A DNA stretch of 64,000 nt from Euphorbia lathyris (taxonomy: Eukaryota > Streptophyta > Magnoliopsida > Malpighiales > Euphorbiaceae), in NCBI RefSeq assembly GCF_963576675.1, contig NC_088916.1, positions 20,064,501 through 20,128,500 on the forward strand. Direction: 5' to 3'. This document shows, in pieces, positions 53,424 to 64,000 of the stretch (positions are counted from its first letter, which is position 1; each line of letters opens with the position of its first letter). Both the position numbers and the translations under genes were made by a program. The notes below the pieces were generated by a model. That model did not search any database. It saw only the letters and a program-made list of their open reading frames with translations, and had not been told where the DNA came from.

Positions 53424-56400
53424 TGTAGACACTGAGTCGGAGGACCTGTGACGAAAACCTGAAAACAAGACGGTTGAAGCGATTGATTCCGGAAGTTTTG
53501 AAAAACAAAAAAATATAAAGAATAATAAACGTATAATAAGGAAAGAAAATTACGGCGGGTCGCTGTTGCCGGTAAGGTGGCTCGCGTATGCTTAGCGGCA
53601 TGGCGCAGGTGCTTAGTGGCATCCGGCGCGCGGTCGACAATGGTCGAACGCCCGTTCGACGGCACAGGACGTGCGCTCGGCGTCCGTCGGACGCACGCGT
53701 CCAACCACGAGTGGCACATTCTCGACGTCCGAGCAACGCCTGAGTCTGATAGCGCGGGGCACGCTCTCGTTGGCCACTGAGCGTGCGCGCCCGGCAGCGC
53801 GGAGCGCGCATTCGGCGGCCGCAACGTGTGAGCGTCCGACGGTGCGGAATGTGCGCTCGGCGGCCGTGGGGCGCGCGCGCTCGACAGCGCGAGGCACGCC
53901 TCGGGGGTCGTCGGGCGGGTGCCCAACCACGTCGGGCAAACGCCCAACGAGCGTTGGGCGATCGCCCAACAAATGTTGGGCGGTAGCCCAACTTAGTGTT
54001 GGGCGGCCGCCCAACAAGCCTTGGGCGGCCGCCCAACAAGCCTTGGGCGGCCGCCCAACGACTTTGGGCGACGCCCAATTTTACTTGGGCGTCGCCCAAA
54101 GTTCCGGGATCCGTTTCCCTATATAAGGGCACGGATCCCAATGCAAAAAAGGAGGAAGGATTTTTGGAGAGAGCTTTCTCACTCTAAACATTTTTAGAGA
54201 GAGAGTGAATTTTTTTTAGAAAAATATTTTTTTCTCTCAAAAATTCCAAATTTCCTAACGTTCAATTTTTACTAAATTTTCATTAAAAACGGAAGATCGT
54301 GGTTCGTGGAATCAATCGGCTTCGACTGTCAGATACCGAATTTAAGGTATTATCCGAGGACTAGACTCTCTTTTATTTTATTTTATTTATCTTCTTCTCC
54401 TATTTATTTTTATGTTATAGTTTTTATTTATTTAGTTATTTATTTATTTAGTTATTTATTTATGTTGTCACATTTTATTTAATTAGCGTATTTATTTAAT
54501 TTCCATTTTGTGTTGAATAAAATTCGGTTTTGTTTTAAAATAAAAAACCTCGTTTTGATATCCCAATACGAACCGTGATCCGATAAAAAGGTAGTTCGGG
54601 TATCGAAAACGTTGTAATTACAAGTTTTTAATTTAAAAGAAATTTCCAAATAATGATTTGAAATAAAAAACGTCGTTTAGGAACTTCCGTTTTCGACTAT
54701 GATCCATTTTTGGTAGTTCGGAAATCCAAAACGATTGAATTAGATTTAATTTAAAGCTTTCGAATAAATCCGGAGAATATTGGAGTGCTGCTGTAATTTG
54801 TCATTTCTGTCTCTAAATGCTGTTTACCGACGGATTTTTCGTCGGTAAATCTGCCAAAACGTAAAAGATGCCATTTCAGTCCCTTTTTCTTAACTTTTAA
54901 GCTTTCAATCCTTAATATATATATGTATAGTTATGTAATATATGTTTTTCAAATTATTTTAGACCTTTAGTATATGTAATTATTTTAGAATATTTGTATG
55001 CTTTTTTATTATTATTCTATTTTACAATATAAGTATAAGTATATATATGTCTTTCTTTTTATTCATTTGAGCTCTATTAGATTCTATTTTGAAGATTATT
55101 TACTTGGGTATTTTGGAAAATAATTAATATATATTAGTATATGTTACTTTTGATATTTAAAACTATAATAGATATGTATATATGTAATTTTGGGATATTT
55201 GAATTATTTTAGTGGTTATTGAAGGAAATTATTTTTGGATGAATATTATTTTCTTAGTTATAGGATTTACTTACTATTTTCACATTTTTAAAGTATAGAT
55301 ATATTGTACCTACTATTTTTATATACATATAGTTTCTTTTGTATAAACTTTTATTTTCTTATTCTATTTTTTGATTTAAATGTATATATATATGCTAGAA
55401 TTACTTTCTTTATTCCTTTGGACCATTCATGGGTCCATGTTTCAAATGGGCTTTATTTGAGTATGAGTCTTGGTTTAAATGAGTTTATTATTACAAGTAT
55501 AATAGGTAGAGAGTCCATTAAATAAGAGAGGAAAATAAATCACAAAAAGAGAGCTTTCAATATAATTATTTAAACTAATGAATTTTTAGAGTTTCCTAAT
55601 GTAAGTAAATAGAGTTGTTTTTGTTAACATTTCAAATCATTTCTCAAAACACCACGTCTTAAAACCTTAGTCCGTTCCAACGGCGGATTAAGCGAACATT
55701 ATAATTAAAATCGTTTTCTTTGTGAATAATAGAGTTTTAGAATCATTTTCTTAAAGGATTTGTACAACATGATATTGACTTGTATGTTTAACCACGTTTT
55801 CTCATTAAAAGGTTCTTATCCTAACGTTTTCAAACACTCGAGTCGTTCCAACGGCGATTCGGGTAAAAATTCATCAAACGGGGTTTTAAAACGCACCTAA
55901 ATCGTTCCAACGGTGATTAAGGTGCGAACCGTGTAAATAAACTCGTTTTGGGGAAAATAAGTTAGTGTAGAATAAACACACAGCGTGACATGTAAATGAA
56001 GTTGTAAATAAATCACTTCTTTCTCCCATTTCTCTGTGTATGTATAACATAAATGGGTGATTCTTTACTAGTATGGCTTTCCAATAATATATGCTCAAAA
56101 CGGTTTCTGAAAAAAGAAAGAAAAGGGTTTCAAATGAATTTTAAACTTAAAGAAGTATACGATTAGTCCGTTATCGCCTAACATGCTGAGTAGGAGGCCG
56201 GTGGTTCATAACCGGGCGATGTCGGGGTGCCTAGTAGCCTTTCTCCGGAAAGGAGCTAGCCTTCTCGGCTCGTACCTAAGTTTCCCAAACCCACACCGGT
56301 CTCCCGCAAGGGATCGGTGTTCATTTTCCCATTCGTGGGTGGCGACTCTTCCATATCTCCGAGCTCTGGTCCTGCCGAGCAGCTTGATTCCACGATTGGT

Positions 56401-56491
56401 TGCTTTCGGCGCCAATCACCGTTTACGTCGCCATGAGGTTGTCCACCCCCCGGTTCGCCCGGGAGATTAGGCCGCGGCACCTCGTCTAACA
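53424..56491 (+). repeat. Tat element 3' LTR, complete
   Basis: 3068 bp from TGTAGACA to CTAACA. The first 630 bp (U3) are very GC-rich, with degenerate repeats of about 45 bp (agcgcg...cgctcggcggcc) at 53560-53930 and a cluster of palindromes at 53930-54100. TATATAA is at 54120-54126. From 54054 on it matches the truncated 5' LTR. Open frames inside are by-products of GC-rich repeats, not genes. Confidence 0.93.
53930..54100. repeat. Palindrome cluster ttgggcggccgcccaa before the LTR TATA box
   Basis: Eight or so units of the form cccaac-n-ttgggcgnncgcccaa. Three carry a perfect 16-bp palindrome with GCGGCCGC at the centre; others have variants (gcgatcgc, gcgacgc). They end about 20-40 bp before the TATA palindrome. 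They could form hairpins or bind a dimeric factor. Confidence 0.8.
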
Positions 56492-57581
56492 CCTGTATGG
56501 CCTGAAGCAAGATCCAAGAGCTTGGTATGAGAGGTTGACAAACTTCCTGCTGACCAGGAACTATGCCAGAGGAAAAGCTAACACAACCTTGTTCATTAAG
56601 AAAAAGGGTAAACATACCCTACTTGCACAAATCTATGTAGATGATATAATATTTGGTGCTACTGACGAATCTTTGTGTAAAGAATTTAGCAAACAGATGC
56701 AAACTGAGTTCGAGATGTCCATGATGGGTGAACTCAACTTCTTCCTTGGACTTCAAATTAAGCAAGGTAAGAATGGCATCTTCATAAGTCAGTCCAAGTA
56801 CACCAAAGAGATGTTAAAGAAATTCGATATGGAAGATTGCAAACCCATATCAACCCCTATAGGTACTGATACTGTCTTATGCAAAGATGAGAAGAGTAAG
56901 TCAATAGATAGTAAACTTTATTGAGGTATGATAGGCTCCTTACTTTATCTCACAGCTAGTAGACCTGATATACAGTACTCAGTATGTTATTGTGCAAGAT
57001 ATCAAGCTGACTCTAGGGAATCTCACTTAATTGCTGTAAAAAGAATTTTTAGATATTTGCAGAGCTCAGTTGATGCAGGTTTATGGTATCCAACCTCAAA
57101 TGACTTCACACTCATTGGATATACTAATGATGACTATGGACGAGATAAGCTAGAATGTAAAAGTACTTCAGGAGGATGTCATTTCCTTGGAAGCTGTCTA
57201 GTATCTTGGTTCAGCAAGAAGCAGTCATCAGTTGCCTTGTCTACAACTGAAGCTGAGTACGTAGCTGCTAGAAGCTGTGTTGCCCAAGTTCTATGGATTA
57301 AGCAACAACTTAAGGATTATGGAGTAAAAACAGAAACAATAGAGATCAAATGTGACAATAAGAGTGCCATTGATCTATCCAAGAATCCAATCCAACACAG
57401 CAGGATGAAGCATGTCAGCATAAGGCATCACTTCATCAGAGATCACGTACTAAAGGGAGAGATCAAACTGACCTATGTACCAACAGATGAATAGCTTGCA
57501 GATATCTTCACCAAGCCATTGGCTCGTGAACAATTCAACATACTAAGGGAAGCTATCGGTATGTCTAATCCTTTTCAATAA
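56492..57581 (+). pseudogene. Sirevirus-2 RT and RNase H, 5'-truncated
   Basis: In frame from 56493 ([15 protein letters not shown]). RT motif [10 protein letters not shown], then RNase H with TNDDYGRDK (the usual Asp pair altered), STTEAEYVAA and KCDNKSAIDL, ending FTKPLAREQFN and TAA at 57579-57581. Stops at 56922-56924 (TGA, CGA expected from Sirevirus-1) and 57492-57494 (TAG, CAG expected). Both fit C-to-T changes. Confidence 0.92.
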
Positions 57582-58153
57582 TTCTATGTGAAAAATTGAA
57601 TGTTGAGTGATTGCCATGCTGAGTGAATTCAAAAATTAGTAACTACTACATACTGAGCTTAAAATGTAGAAAATCACTCTATGCTAAGTTAATGTACATG
57701 TTGAGTGATTATCCTGAGTAAATACACATGCTGAGTGATCACTCTATGCTGAGTAGATATACATGCTGAGTGATTATCCTATGCTAAGTTACTAAGAGAT
57801 AAGAAATTCATCTACGTAGAACCAGGTACTCAGTATCACAAATGCTTCGAACTCTAGTAAAACTGAGTAAAACCTACTTGCACCATTAAATGCTAACACA
57901 TGTAATAAATAGCACCTAGGATAACGTAAGCAATAATGGCAAAACCCATGCGCCGAACGTGTCATAAATGACAGAATCTCTGTCGATTGAACATCCCAAG
58001 GAAAAATGGCTAGTCCAACGAATAGGATCGATTTAAATCTCTACAAATAGTGGAAGATTTCCCACTTAATCATCTTTACACTTGAATCCTTTGGCATTCC
58101 AATCTTTGTCTCTCTCTGAATTTCAAAATCCCTCGAAAATCTCTGAGAAGAAA
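57582..58153 (+). other. Sirevirus-2 spacer between pol and extra ORF
   Basis: Non-coding. Units like acatgctgagtgat recur at least five times between 57600 and 57790, ending in a segment (atgctgagtagatatacatg and on to gttactaag) that aligns with Sirevirus-1 near 19190-19260. Probably untranslated leader of the extra ORF. Confidence 0.65.
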
Positions 58154-61150
58154 ATGTCGAACCCTCAGAATGTCTCCGGTGGTGATTCCGAAAAACATCA
58201 CACCGATGAAAATCCAAACTCTCCTCCCCAGCTTAACCAAACTCCGAACAAAAACCCTCAAGCTGACCCAGCAAGCTCTTCAAAGAAGCCCAAGGAAAGG
58301 ACCATGGTCAAGGTCCACAAGAACGTCAATAATCTGGAAGTTCTGAAATGTAGATGGTTCTCTCCCAGCTTCATCACCGATGAAAAACCCTTCTGTGAGT
58401 GGATTGAGAAGAATGAATGGGTAGGACTCTTCTTTCTCTCTGGGAAAACATATCTTAGGTTAATTAGGGAATTTTACTCCAATCTTTATATCGATAAAGA
58501 AGATGCTGACTACTTGGAAACTTCCGTCAAGGGGCACAAGATAACAATCACCCCATCTTACTTAGCAACCTTACTCAACCTGCCAGAGGAAGGAAAAGAG
58601 TTTAGGACAACCAAAGAAACGCTTGACCATGTCAAAGGATTCTGCAAACCAAAGAATCGCAAAGGAGAGATACCCAGCACATGTATGGGGCAAAATCAGA
58701 AGATGGCTCATTACATATTGATCAACTTCATCTTTCCAAAGCTCAACTTAGTATCGTCGGCCTCCAACTTCGAGCAGTGCTTCATATGGCACATGCTGAC
58801 CTACAACCCACTCAATATACCGGTGTTTCTAGTCGGTGCACTTCAAGAAGGAGGTAAGAAACTCAGACCGGGCTCCCTAATCACTAAAATCCTCGAAGAT
58901 CGGAAAATAGAAACAATCAATAAAACTCAGAGTTTGGGAACTGAAATTACAGCGGCTCTGCTATTTGGGTTAGTATTCAACCAGCCTTTGAAGGGGACTG
59001 AAGATGTTGAGGAAGATGAAGAAGAAAATGATGCTGAACAGGAAGTGGAACCAAAGAAAGGAAAGAAAGTTATTGTTGAGTCTGCTGAGCCAGCAAAGAC
59101 AAAGAAGAAGAGAAAAGCACTTGAAACGTGCTCAAAGGATATTGATACTGTCCCAAGGAAGGTACGAGCTGTATCTAAGGGGAAGAAAGTTGATGCTGAC
59201 CAAACACCTAAGTCAGCAGAGAAACGAAAAGGGCAAGTTGAGCCCGAAGAGGAGAGTGAAGAAACTCCAGAACAACCTCTGCAGAAGAAAAGAAGAAGCT
59301 CTGCACAGAAAATTATTGAAGCTGACCCCCTCGACTGGGTTGTCACTCCTAAATCACACTTCGTCAAAAGTCTCGGGATTGACCTTGAACAAACCCCTAT
59401 TGAGCAAGAAGAGGAAGAACAGAGAAATGATGGCACTCAGCCTGATATTGCGGAAGAAGAGCATGCTGAGAAAACACAAACTGAGGATAATGCTGAGCAA
59501 GAGGAGAATCCAAATATGGAACATCAAATAGTTGATGTTGAGCTCACCGAAAATAACAGTGCAGAAGATGAAATCAATGCTGATCTTAGGGAAAACTCCT
59601 CTTCTGACTCTAGTGAAGATATTCAAGCTGATCCTTCACCTCCTAAAGCTAAGGCATTCAAAAGGCTAAAGAAGAAAGCCTATAAAGCATCTGTTATTGA
59701 TCTGTTAGGTGATTCTCCGCTTCGAGACCCAATCACCGATCTATCTGACATCCAGTTTCGATACTTCTCCAATGATACTGAGTCTCCTCCTAAGGAACCT
59801 GCGGAAAATCAAGCCTCTGTTACTCATACTGAGGAACAAGCCAAGACTCTGGAAAATCCAAATTCTGTCGAGTAAGAGCTCGAAGTCCAAGTTGCTCAAG
59901 ATGGGGAGCAAACGATGGAACAACCTGATCAACTTCCACATCATATTGAGCAGGTCAACATCTCTGTAAGTCCTTCACCGCAAACCCAGAATACACAGAA
60001 TGTTGAGCACTCAGCTCCTCATACTGAGCTACCACAAGGCCCAACCATTGACCAACCAAACCAAACTGGTAAGCAACCAACTCCACCACCATCAAGTTCA
60101 ACTTCAATTCCTGCCTCTGAGTCAAATCCTGCTAGTAACTTGGCCTATCTGAGTGCTACTGAGTCTGGGCGCAAAATCATTGCCACTGCTCAGTCTCTTC
60201 TTCAGGATTTGAATCCTATTCATACAGATGCTACTGGGTCCGCAAATCTTGAGTCCTCCCCAATCTCATCCATCACTCAGCTTCTGAACGAAATTCGGAG
60301 CCTTAAAGATCTCATCAGTGTTATGACCACGGTCCAGACACAGCAACCTAAGCAAGACCAAATTGCCAAGGTAACTGAACTATTGCTCATGATGGTCAAC
60401 CACATGAATGCACTTGAAGGCAAAGTCCAGAGTTTCTCTGACGTAAATCCGGGGTATGCTACTTCTATTGAGCTTAAAGACTACTTTGCTAAGCTGACCA
60501 CGGACCTGGCCAACATTGGATCTACGGTTCATTCTGAATATGCCACTTCTGCTGAGTTGAACCAATACTTCTCAAAGTTGACCTCTGATCTGAACTGCAC
60601 ACGTGAATTGATTTCCTCCACTTCTCAATGTACCATTGATCAACTGAGTGAAGCTGTGCGTTTACTAAATGTAAACAAGGAAAAGATGGATGTTGACCCC
60701 ATCAATACTGATGCACTTCTGAGCCTTTCGCGATCAGTACGTTTCACCAATGCTCAACGCCAATTCTATGACTCAGCTGTGCTCAAAATGTACCACCAAT
60801 CCTATGCCCAGCTAACTGAGTCCATCTTCTGGATCAGCAAATCTCATGAGTGTCTCATCAGCATGCTGAGTGGCTCCCTACGGGTTCCTAGATCTATTCA
60901 AGATGATTGTGTTCCAGTTATTGATGGCCTGAGTGAGAGTACAAGGAGGTTGAAGCGTTATTCCAACGCTTTGTCTGCTGCTGCTAGAAATGATACTTTT
61001 CTTCCTCCTCCTCCCGATGATGGCAAAACGGGGGAGAGAAAACAAGATGGAATTCAGCACGCAGGTGGTGCATCAGGCAGTAAAGAAAAAGGCAAAGACA
61101 AGTATCAAGCTGAGCATCAAGCTCAAGTTACCTTAAAGAAGAAAAAGTAG
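58154..61150 (+). pseudogene. Sirevirus-2 extra ORF in the env-like position, one stop
   Basis: Preferred start ATG 58154 (MSNPQNVSGG, like MSDSQNLF of Sirevirus-1); the frame is also open from 58082. It reads to a TAA at 59873-59875, then in the same frame on to TAG at 61148-61150, about 998 codons in all. N-terminal block shared with Sirevirus-1: CRWFSPSF, REFYSNLY, SYLATLLNLPEEG, SSASNFEQCFIWHML, GSLITKIL. The middle is acidic and Lys-rich and probably disordered. The C-terminal helical block has LLMMVNHMNALEGK and LKMYHQSYAQLTESIFW. No signal peptide or membrane span is evident. The stop is not at the same place as in Sirevirus-1, so both are independent lesions in a formerly single protein of about 1000 residues. 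Confidence 0.82.
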
Positions 61151-61480
61151 CTTAGTCGTACTTTAGGACTTAGCATGTACTTTGTGGTTAATATTTTGTG
61201 TGCTTGATATTTTGTGTGCTTGATATTTTATGTGCTTCATAGGTTAATCTATGTTAAGAACTATTCTATCTGAATTATCTAAATACCATGCCTAATGTTA
61301 TGTGCTAAAAGCTGATCGATCAAAATTGAACAAACAAGTAAAAGTAAACATACTCAGTATACGTTAAACACTAAAACAATCTGTGTATCAAACTGAGTAT
61401 TTAACCATTTCTGAAAACTGACCTAGACTCATCTAAATTAGATCTTGGAAGGTCTAGAATTGAACTAAGTCAGTGCATGC
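61151..61480 (+). other. Sirevirus-2 region behind the extra ORF
   Basis: AT-rich, with three tandem tattttgtgtgcttga-like units at about 61190-61240. No ORF. The 3' LTR is not reached because another LTR begins at 61481. Confidence 0.55.
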
Positions 61481-63014
61481 TGTTAAGCCCAAAATATACC
61501 TAAAATATCATCAATAATTACATCAATATTGCTACGAATTTATGCTATTTATAATTGTTTAGAAAGCTTTTACTCTCGAATATGTTTATTTCTTGTAAGG
61601 TACGTAAATATTTGGTAAAATCCAAATAGGAACGAAAAGAGCTCAAAAATAGAAGAAAAACCCTACAAAAGGAGTCGAAGACGACAAAGATCAATTACAC
61701 CAAAACAAGGACAAAGACGAATTCAGAAACAGAGAAAAATGCAAATTCTCAACAGAGAATCCAAAATTCTCGGTAGAGAATTTGGGGCCGCGACAGGGAA
61801 TCTCAAATTCTCGGTCGCGACACGCCCTTTCGTCCGAAGGCTGAAAAATCAGTTCCTCATTCTCGGCAGAGAATTTCCATTCTCGGTAAGAGCAGAAATT
61901 CTGCCAAGTACAATGAACACATGTTAAAATCCAAGAAACGCGTTCGTTCGGGTGGATAAAGACGTCCTTTCACAACGGATATGACTCTCCACAATGGATA
62001 CGTCCTTTCACAACGGACACGACACTTCAATCACGACTCTTCAACATCTATAAATAAAGAGTTGATTGAGAGTTGAAAAATGAATAATAAGAGAGTTAGA
62101 TTTTTAGATTAGTGCAAGAGTTATGCAGAAACTCTGACTCAGAAATGAGTCAGAGATTAGAATTTCATTTCTGTTCAAAGCAATATGATGTACACACATT
62201 GTTTATTCAATAATAACAAGTTTAGTAGCGTTTAGACATTGTTCCAGTTTAGTTTTCATTTTGGTAGTAGACTGACCCAGTCTCTATTACGAAGATTCAG
62301 CGAGAAGATTGAGTAGAGGATCCGCCCCTGAGCCTGACAAACTCTAACGAAACCCAAGGAAAGGATTGATCAACCCGTTCACTTGCAAGTCGTCGAATGT
62401 TTCCATGCTCCATGTTCTCTGTAAACTTGTATCAATTTATATTTCATCTAATAAAGTCCGTTCTATTCGATAGATTTTTATGCAGCACTTATGGTAACCA
62501 ATCCACTAAAGTGACTGCTGGTGTTTTCATTAAAACGTATTTAATCCAAAATCTTTACAAGGAAACTTTGTTGAACACTTCGACAAATTATTATCTCGAA
62601 AGAGTTTTAATTTGATTAAGGGCAACTATCCCGAAAGGGTTTTGTCATGTTCAAAGCCAATTAATTAGAGGTTCCGTCATTTATTTCATCTTTATAATTC
62701 GTACAAAGTTTAAAGTTGTTTTCTTTGCTTAATGCAAATAAATACATTTGTTTACTTTTCTAAAAAGTACTAAACGTTCATATCTTGCAAATTCATTCTT
62801 AAATCAGAATATTTTCTAACGTTTTCATAATCTAACCTAATTCTCATTCTAGCAATTTCAAAACCAAAACCGATTAAACGATTTTCCCATATTATAAACC
62901 TTAAAGTAAATTTAACCGATTGTAAATAAGTTTTGTTAAAAAAACGTTCCCTGTGGGATCGATATCTTTTATTACTACAAGCGTATACCGTGCACTTGCG
63001 GAAATCGCTCAACA
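61481..63014 (+). repeat. 5' LTR of an Athila-like gypsy element
   Basis: 1534 bp from TGTTAAGCCC to CTCAACA. TATAAATA is at 62049-62056. Between 61745 and 61890 several attctcggtagagaatt-type palindromes recur, and at 61965-62030 the string ctttcacaacgga is repeated. It matches the solo LTR at 50082-51568 (reverse strand) outside this variable zone. Confidence 0.88.
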
Positions 63015-63020
63015 AGTTTT

Positions 63021-63038
63021 TGGCGCCGTTGCCGGGGA
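63021..63038 (+). other. Primer binding site, tRNA-Asp type
   Basis: TGGCGCCGTTGCCGGGGA lies six bases behind the LTR. It is the form used by Athila and related gypsy elements, complementary to the 3' end of tRNA-Asp. Confidence 0.88.
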
Positions 63039-64000
63039 ACGCCAAATTTTTAACAAAAATTTATATTTTTCGTGTTTTATTTCGAACCTTGGTTTATAGT
63101 ATATGTATTTATTTATTTATTAGTTTTTATTTTTTGAGGATAGTCACTAGGACTAAATCCTTGTTGTTATTTAACGTTTGCAATTAGATATTTGCAGATA
63201 AAAAAATTCAAGTTTTTTCAAAGATAACCTGGAGATTTGATTATCAATGAAATCATAGAAGGAGTCTACAGAAAAGAAATTTGGCTAGCAGATACATCAG
63301 AAGGGAAAGAAGATTTTTGAAACAGGATGTCAGACGTGACATATGATTTTTTTAGAAAATTTACCTTTTCCCCAAACACATTTCACTCTTTTCTATAAAC
63401 TAAACCCTTCACCAACATATCAAATTTCTTTGTTAAGAAATTTATTCATTTCCTTCAAACCCAAATAATTTCCCTTTTTATCACATCCTTAAACACCTAC
63501 ATCTATCTCTCTAAGAAATCACCATGGAAAATCTTCTCAGACCGATATATCAGAAGTAGGATGAAATTATCTTATCCGCCAGGAAGGAATTGTATACTTT
63601 TAATTTAGTTTTGAAAGTTTCAGTTTATGTGCGTAGTTTTTGTTCGAGGCCAGAACCAGAAGTTCGGGCATTTAACCGAAATCACTAGATCCTTAAATTG
63701 AGAAAACGCTAAAAAAAGAAAGCGCTTAAAAAATATAAAAAAAAAGAAGAGAAAAAAATATATACATTAATAATTTCAAGTTGGGGTACAGTTCTACTTT
63801 CTTTTATTACTTCTTGAAATTATTCTCAGGTAAGTTATATGGACAGAACCATTATTTAAAAACCGGTCTAAGTAATTGATTATGTCCATAATTTTGATTC
63901 TCCTTGAGAATTCTTAAGGTTTATCACATTTTTTAGTTTTTAGTTTTTCATATTTTAATTTTTACATTTCATTTCATTTTAGTTTATACATTAGTCTTTA
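63039..64000 (+). other. Leader of the Athila-like element
   Basis: AT-rich leader up to the window end. No gag ORF begins here; it should lie beyond 64000. Confidence 0.65.

Larger units (their letters stand above)
36571..56491 (+). mobile_element. Tat/Ogre-type Ty3/gypsy retrotransposon
   Basis: A 19.9-kb element including a solo LTR of another family in its 3' part. The 5' LTR (36571-38996) lacks its first 630 bp; the 3' LTR (53424-56491, 3068 bp) is complete. Primer site TGGCGACTCTGCTGGGG, a 1.9-kb leader, gag, a very long gag-like/pol frame, an antisense gene, a minisatellite and a polypurine tract follow in that order. Two RNase H domains in series and the primer site place it in the Tat lineage (Ogre-like). 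It sits inside the RT gene of a second sirevirus whose front half is absent on the left side, so the left flank was deleted or rearranged. Confidence 0.92.
56492..61480 (+). mobile_element. Sirevirus-2, rear half (plus strand)
   Basis: Starts abruptly in the RT gene at the right edge of the Tat LTR and runs through RNase H, a spacer with gctgagt repeats and the extra ORF. At 61481 it is cut by an Athila-like LTR. Its proteins match Sirevirus-1 closely in RT/RNase H and more distantly in the extra ORF, so it is a related but separate family. The 5' half should lie on the left of the Tat element but is missing at 36570. Confidence 0.9.

Noticed and set aside
53345..54141. Long overlapping ORFs in several frames (up to 260 codons)
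   Set aside because: GC-rich low-complexity U3 sequence with few stops in any frame; the proteins are Arg/Ala/Pro-rich and lack a pattern.
58927..59626. Ser/Phe-rich minus-strand ORFs
   Set aside because: Mirror images of the acidic, Lys-rich linker of the Sirevirus-2 extra ORF.

Overview
This window is repeat-rich nuclear DNA of a flowering plant, most likely a eudicot. The evidence is an A-type cytochrome P450 with one intron, an intronless family-1 UDP-glycosyltransferase, GT-AG introns, AT-rich intergenic DNA and nested plant transposable elements. I cannot name the species.

Layout. 1-911: 3' end of a CYP71-type P450. 912-2832: intergenic DNA with a fold-back MITE-like repeat. 2833-4263: an intact UGT90A-like glycosyltransferase. 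4264-5717: intergenic DNA with a TA microsatellite. 5727-7000: a small Pack-MULE (long inverted repeats, perfect 9-bp target duplication) carrying a decayed ATL-type RING-H2 gene. From about 7622: a MuDR-type Mutator element whose transposase gene is split at 10143/35063 by 24.9 kb of nested insertions. The insertion is Sirevirus-1, a Ty1/copia element on the minus strand (10144-35057). It has a hAT transposon (10160-13964) in its 3' LTR and a second, younger copia element, Copia-2 (19400-28857, plus strand), in the end of its pol gene. 35635-36570: an LTR-like fragment. 36571-56491: a large Ty3/gypsy element of the Tat/Ogre type. 56492-61480: the rear half of a second sirevirus, into which the Tat element lies inserted. 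61481-64000: 5' LTR and leader of an Athila-like gypsy element that runs off the window.

Most unusual is the Tat element. Its polyprotein region carries four diverged gag-like domains in a row and no recognisable aspartic protease before the reverse transcriptase. Behind pol lies an antisense gene that I could resolve into six exons (52292 down to 47805). All exons are multiples of three, all introns are GT-AG and phase 0, and the gene has its own TATA box. It encodes a plant-mobile-domain (aminotransferase-like) protein with a charged C-terminal repeat. A solo LTR and an array of G-box repeats sit in its first intron, and a 39-bp minisatellite open on both strands lies upstream. The two sireviruses share a long ORF after pol (the env-like position) and conserved non-coding repeats in front of it.

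Only the P450 (cut by the window edge) and the UGT look like working host genes. Nearly all transposon genes carry a few stops or single-base frameshifts. Many of the stops read as C-to-T changes, as expected of methylated, silenced DNA. Recognition of families is by eye; no database search was run.
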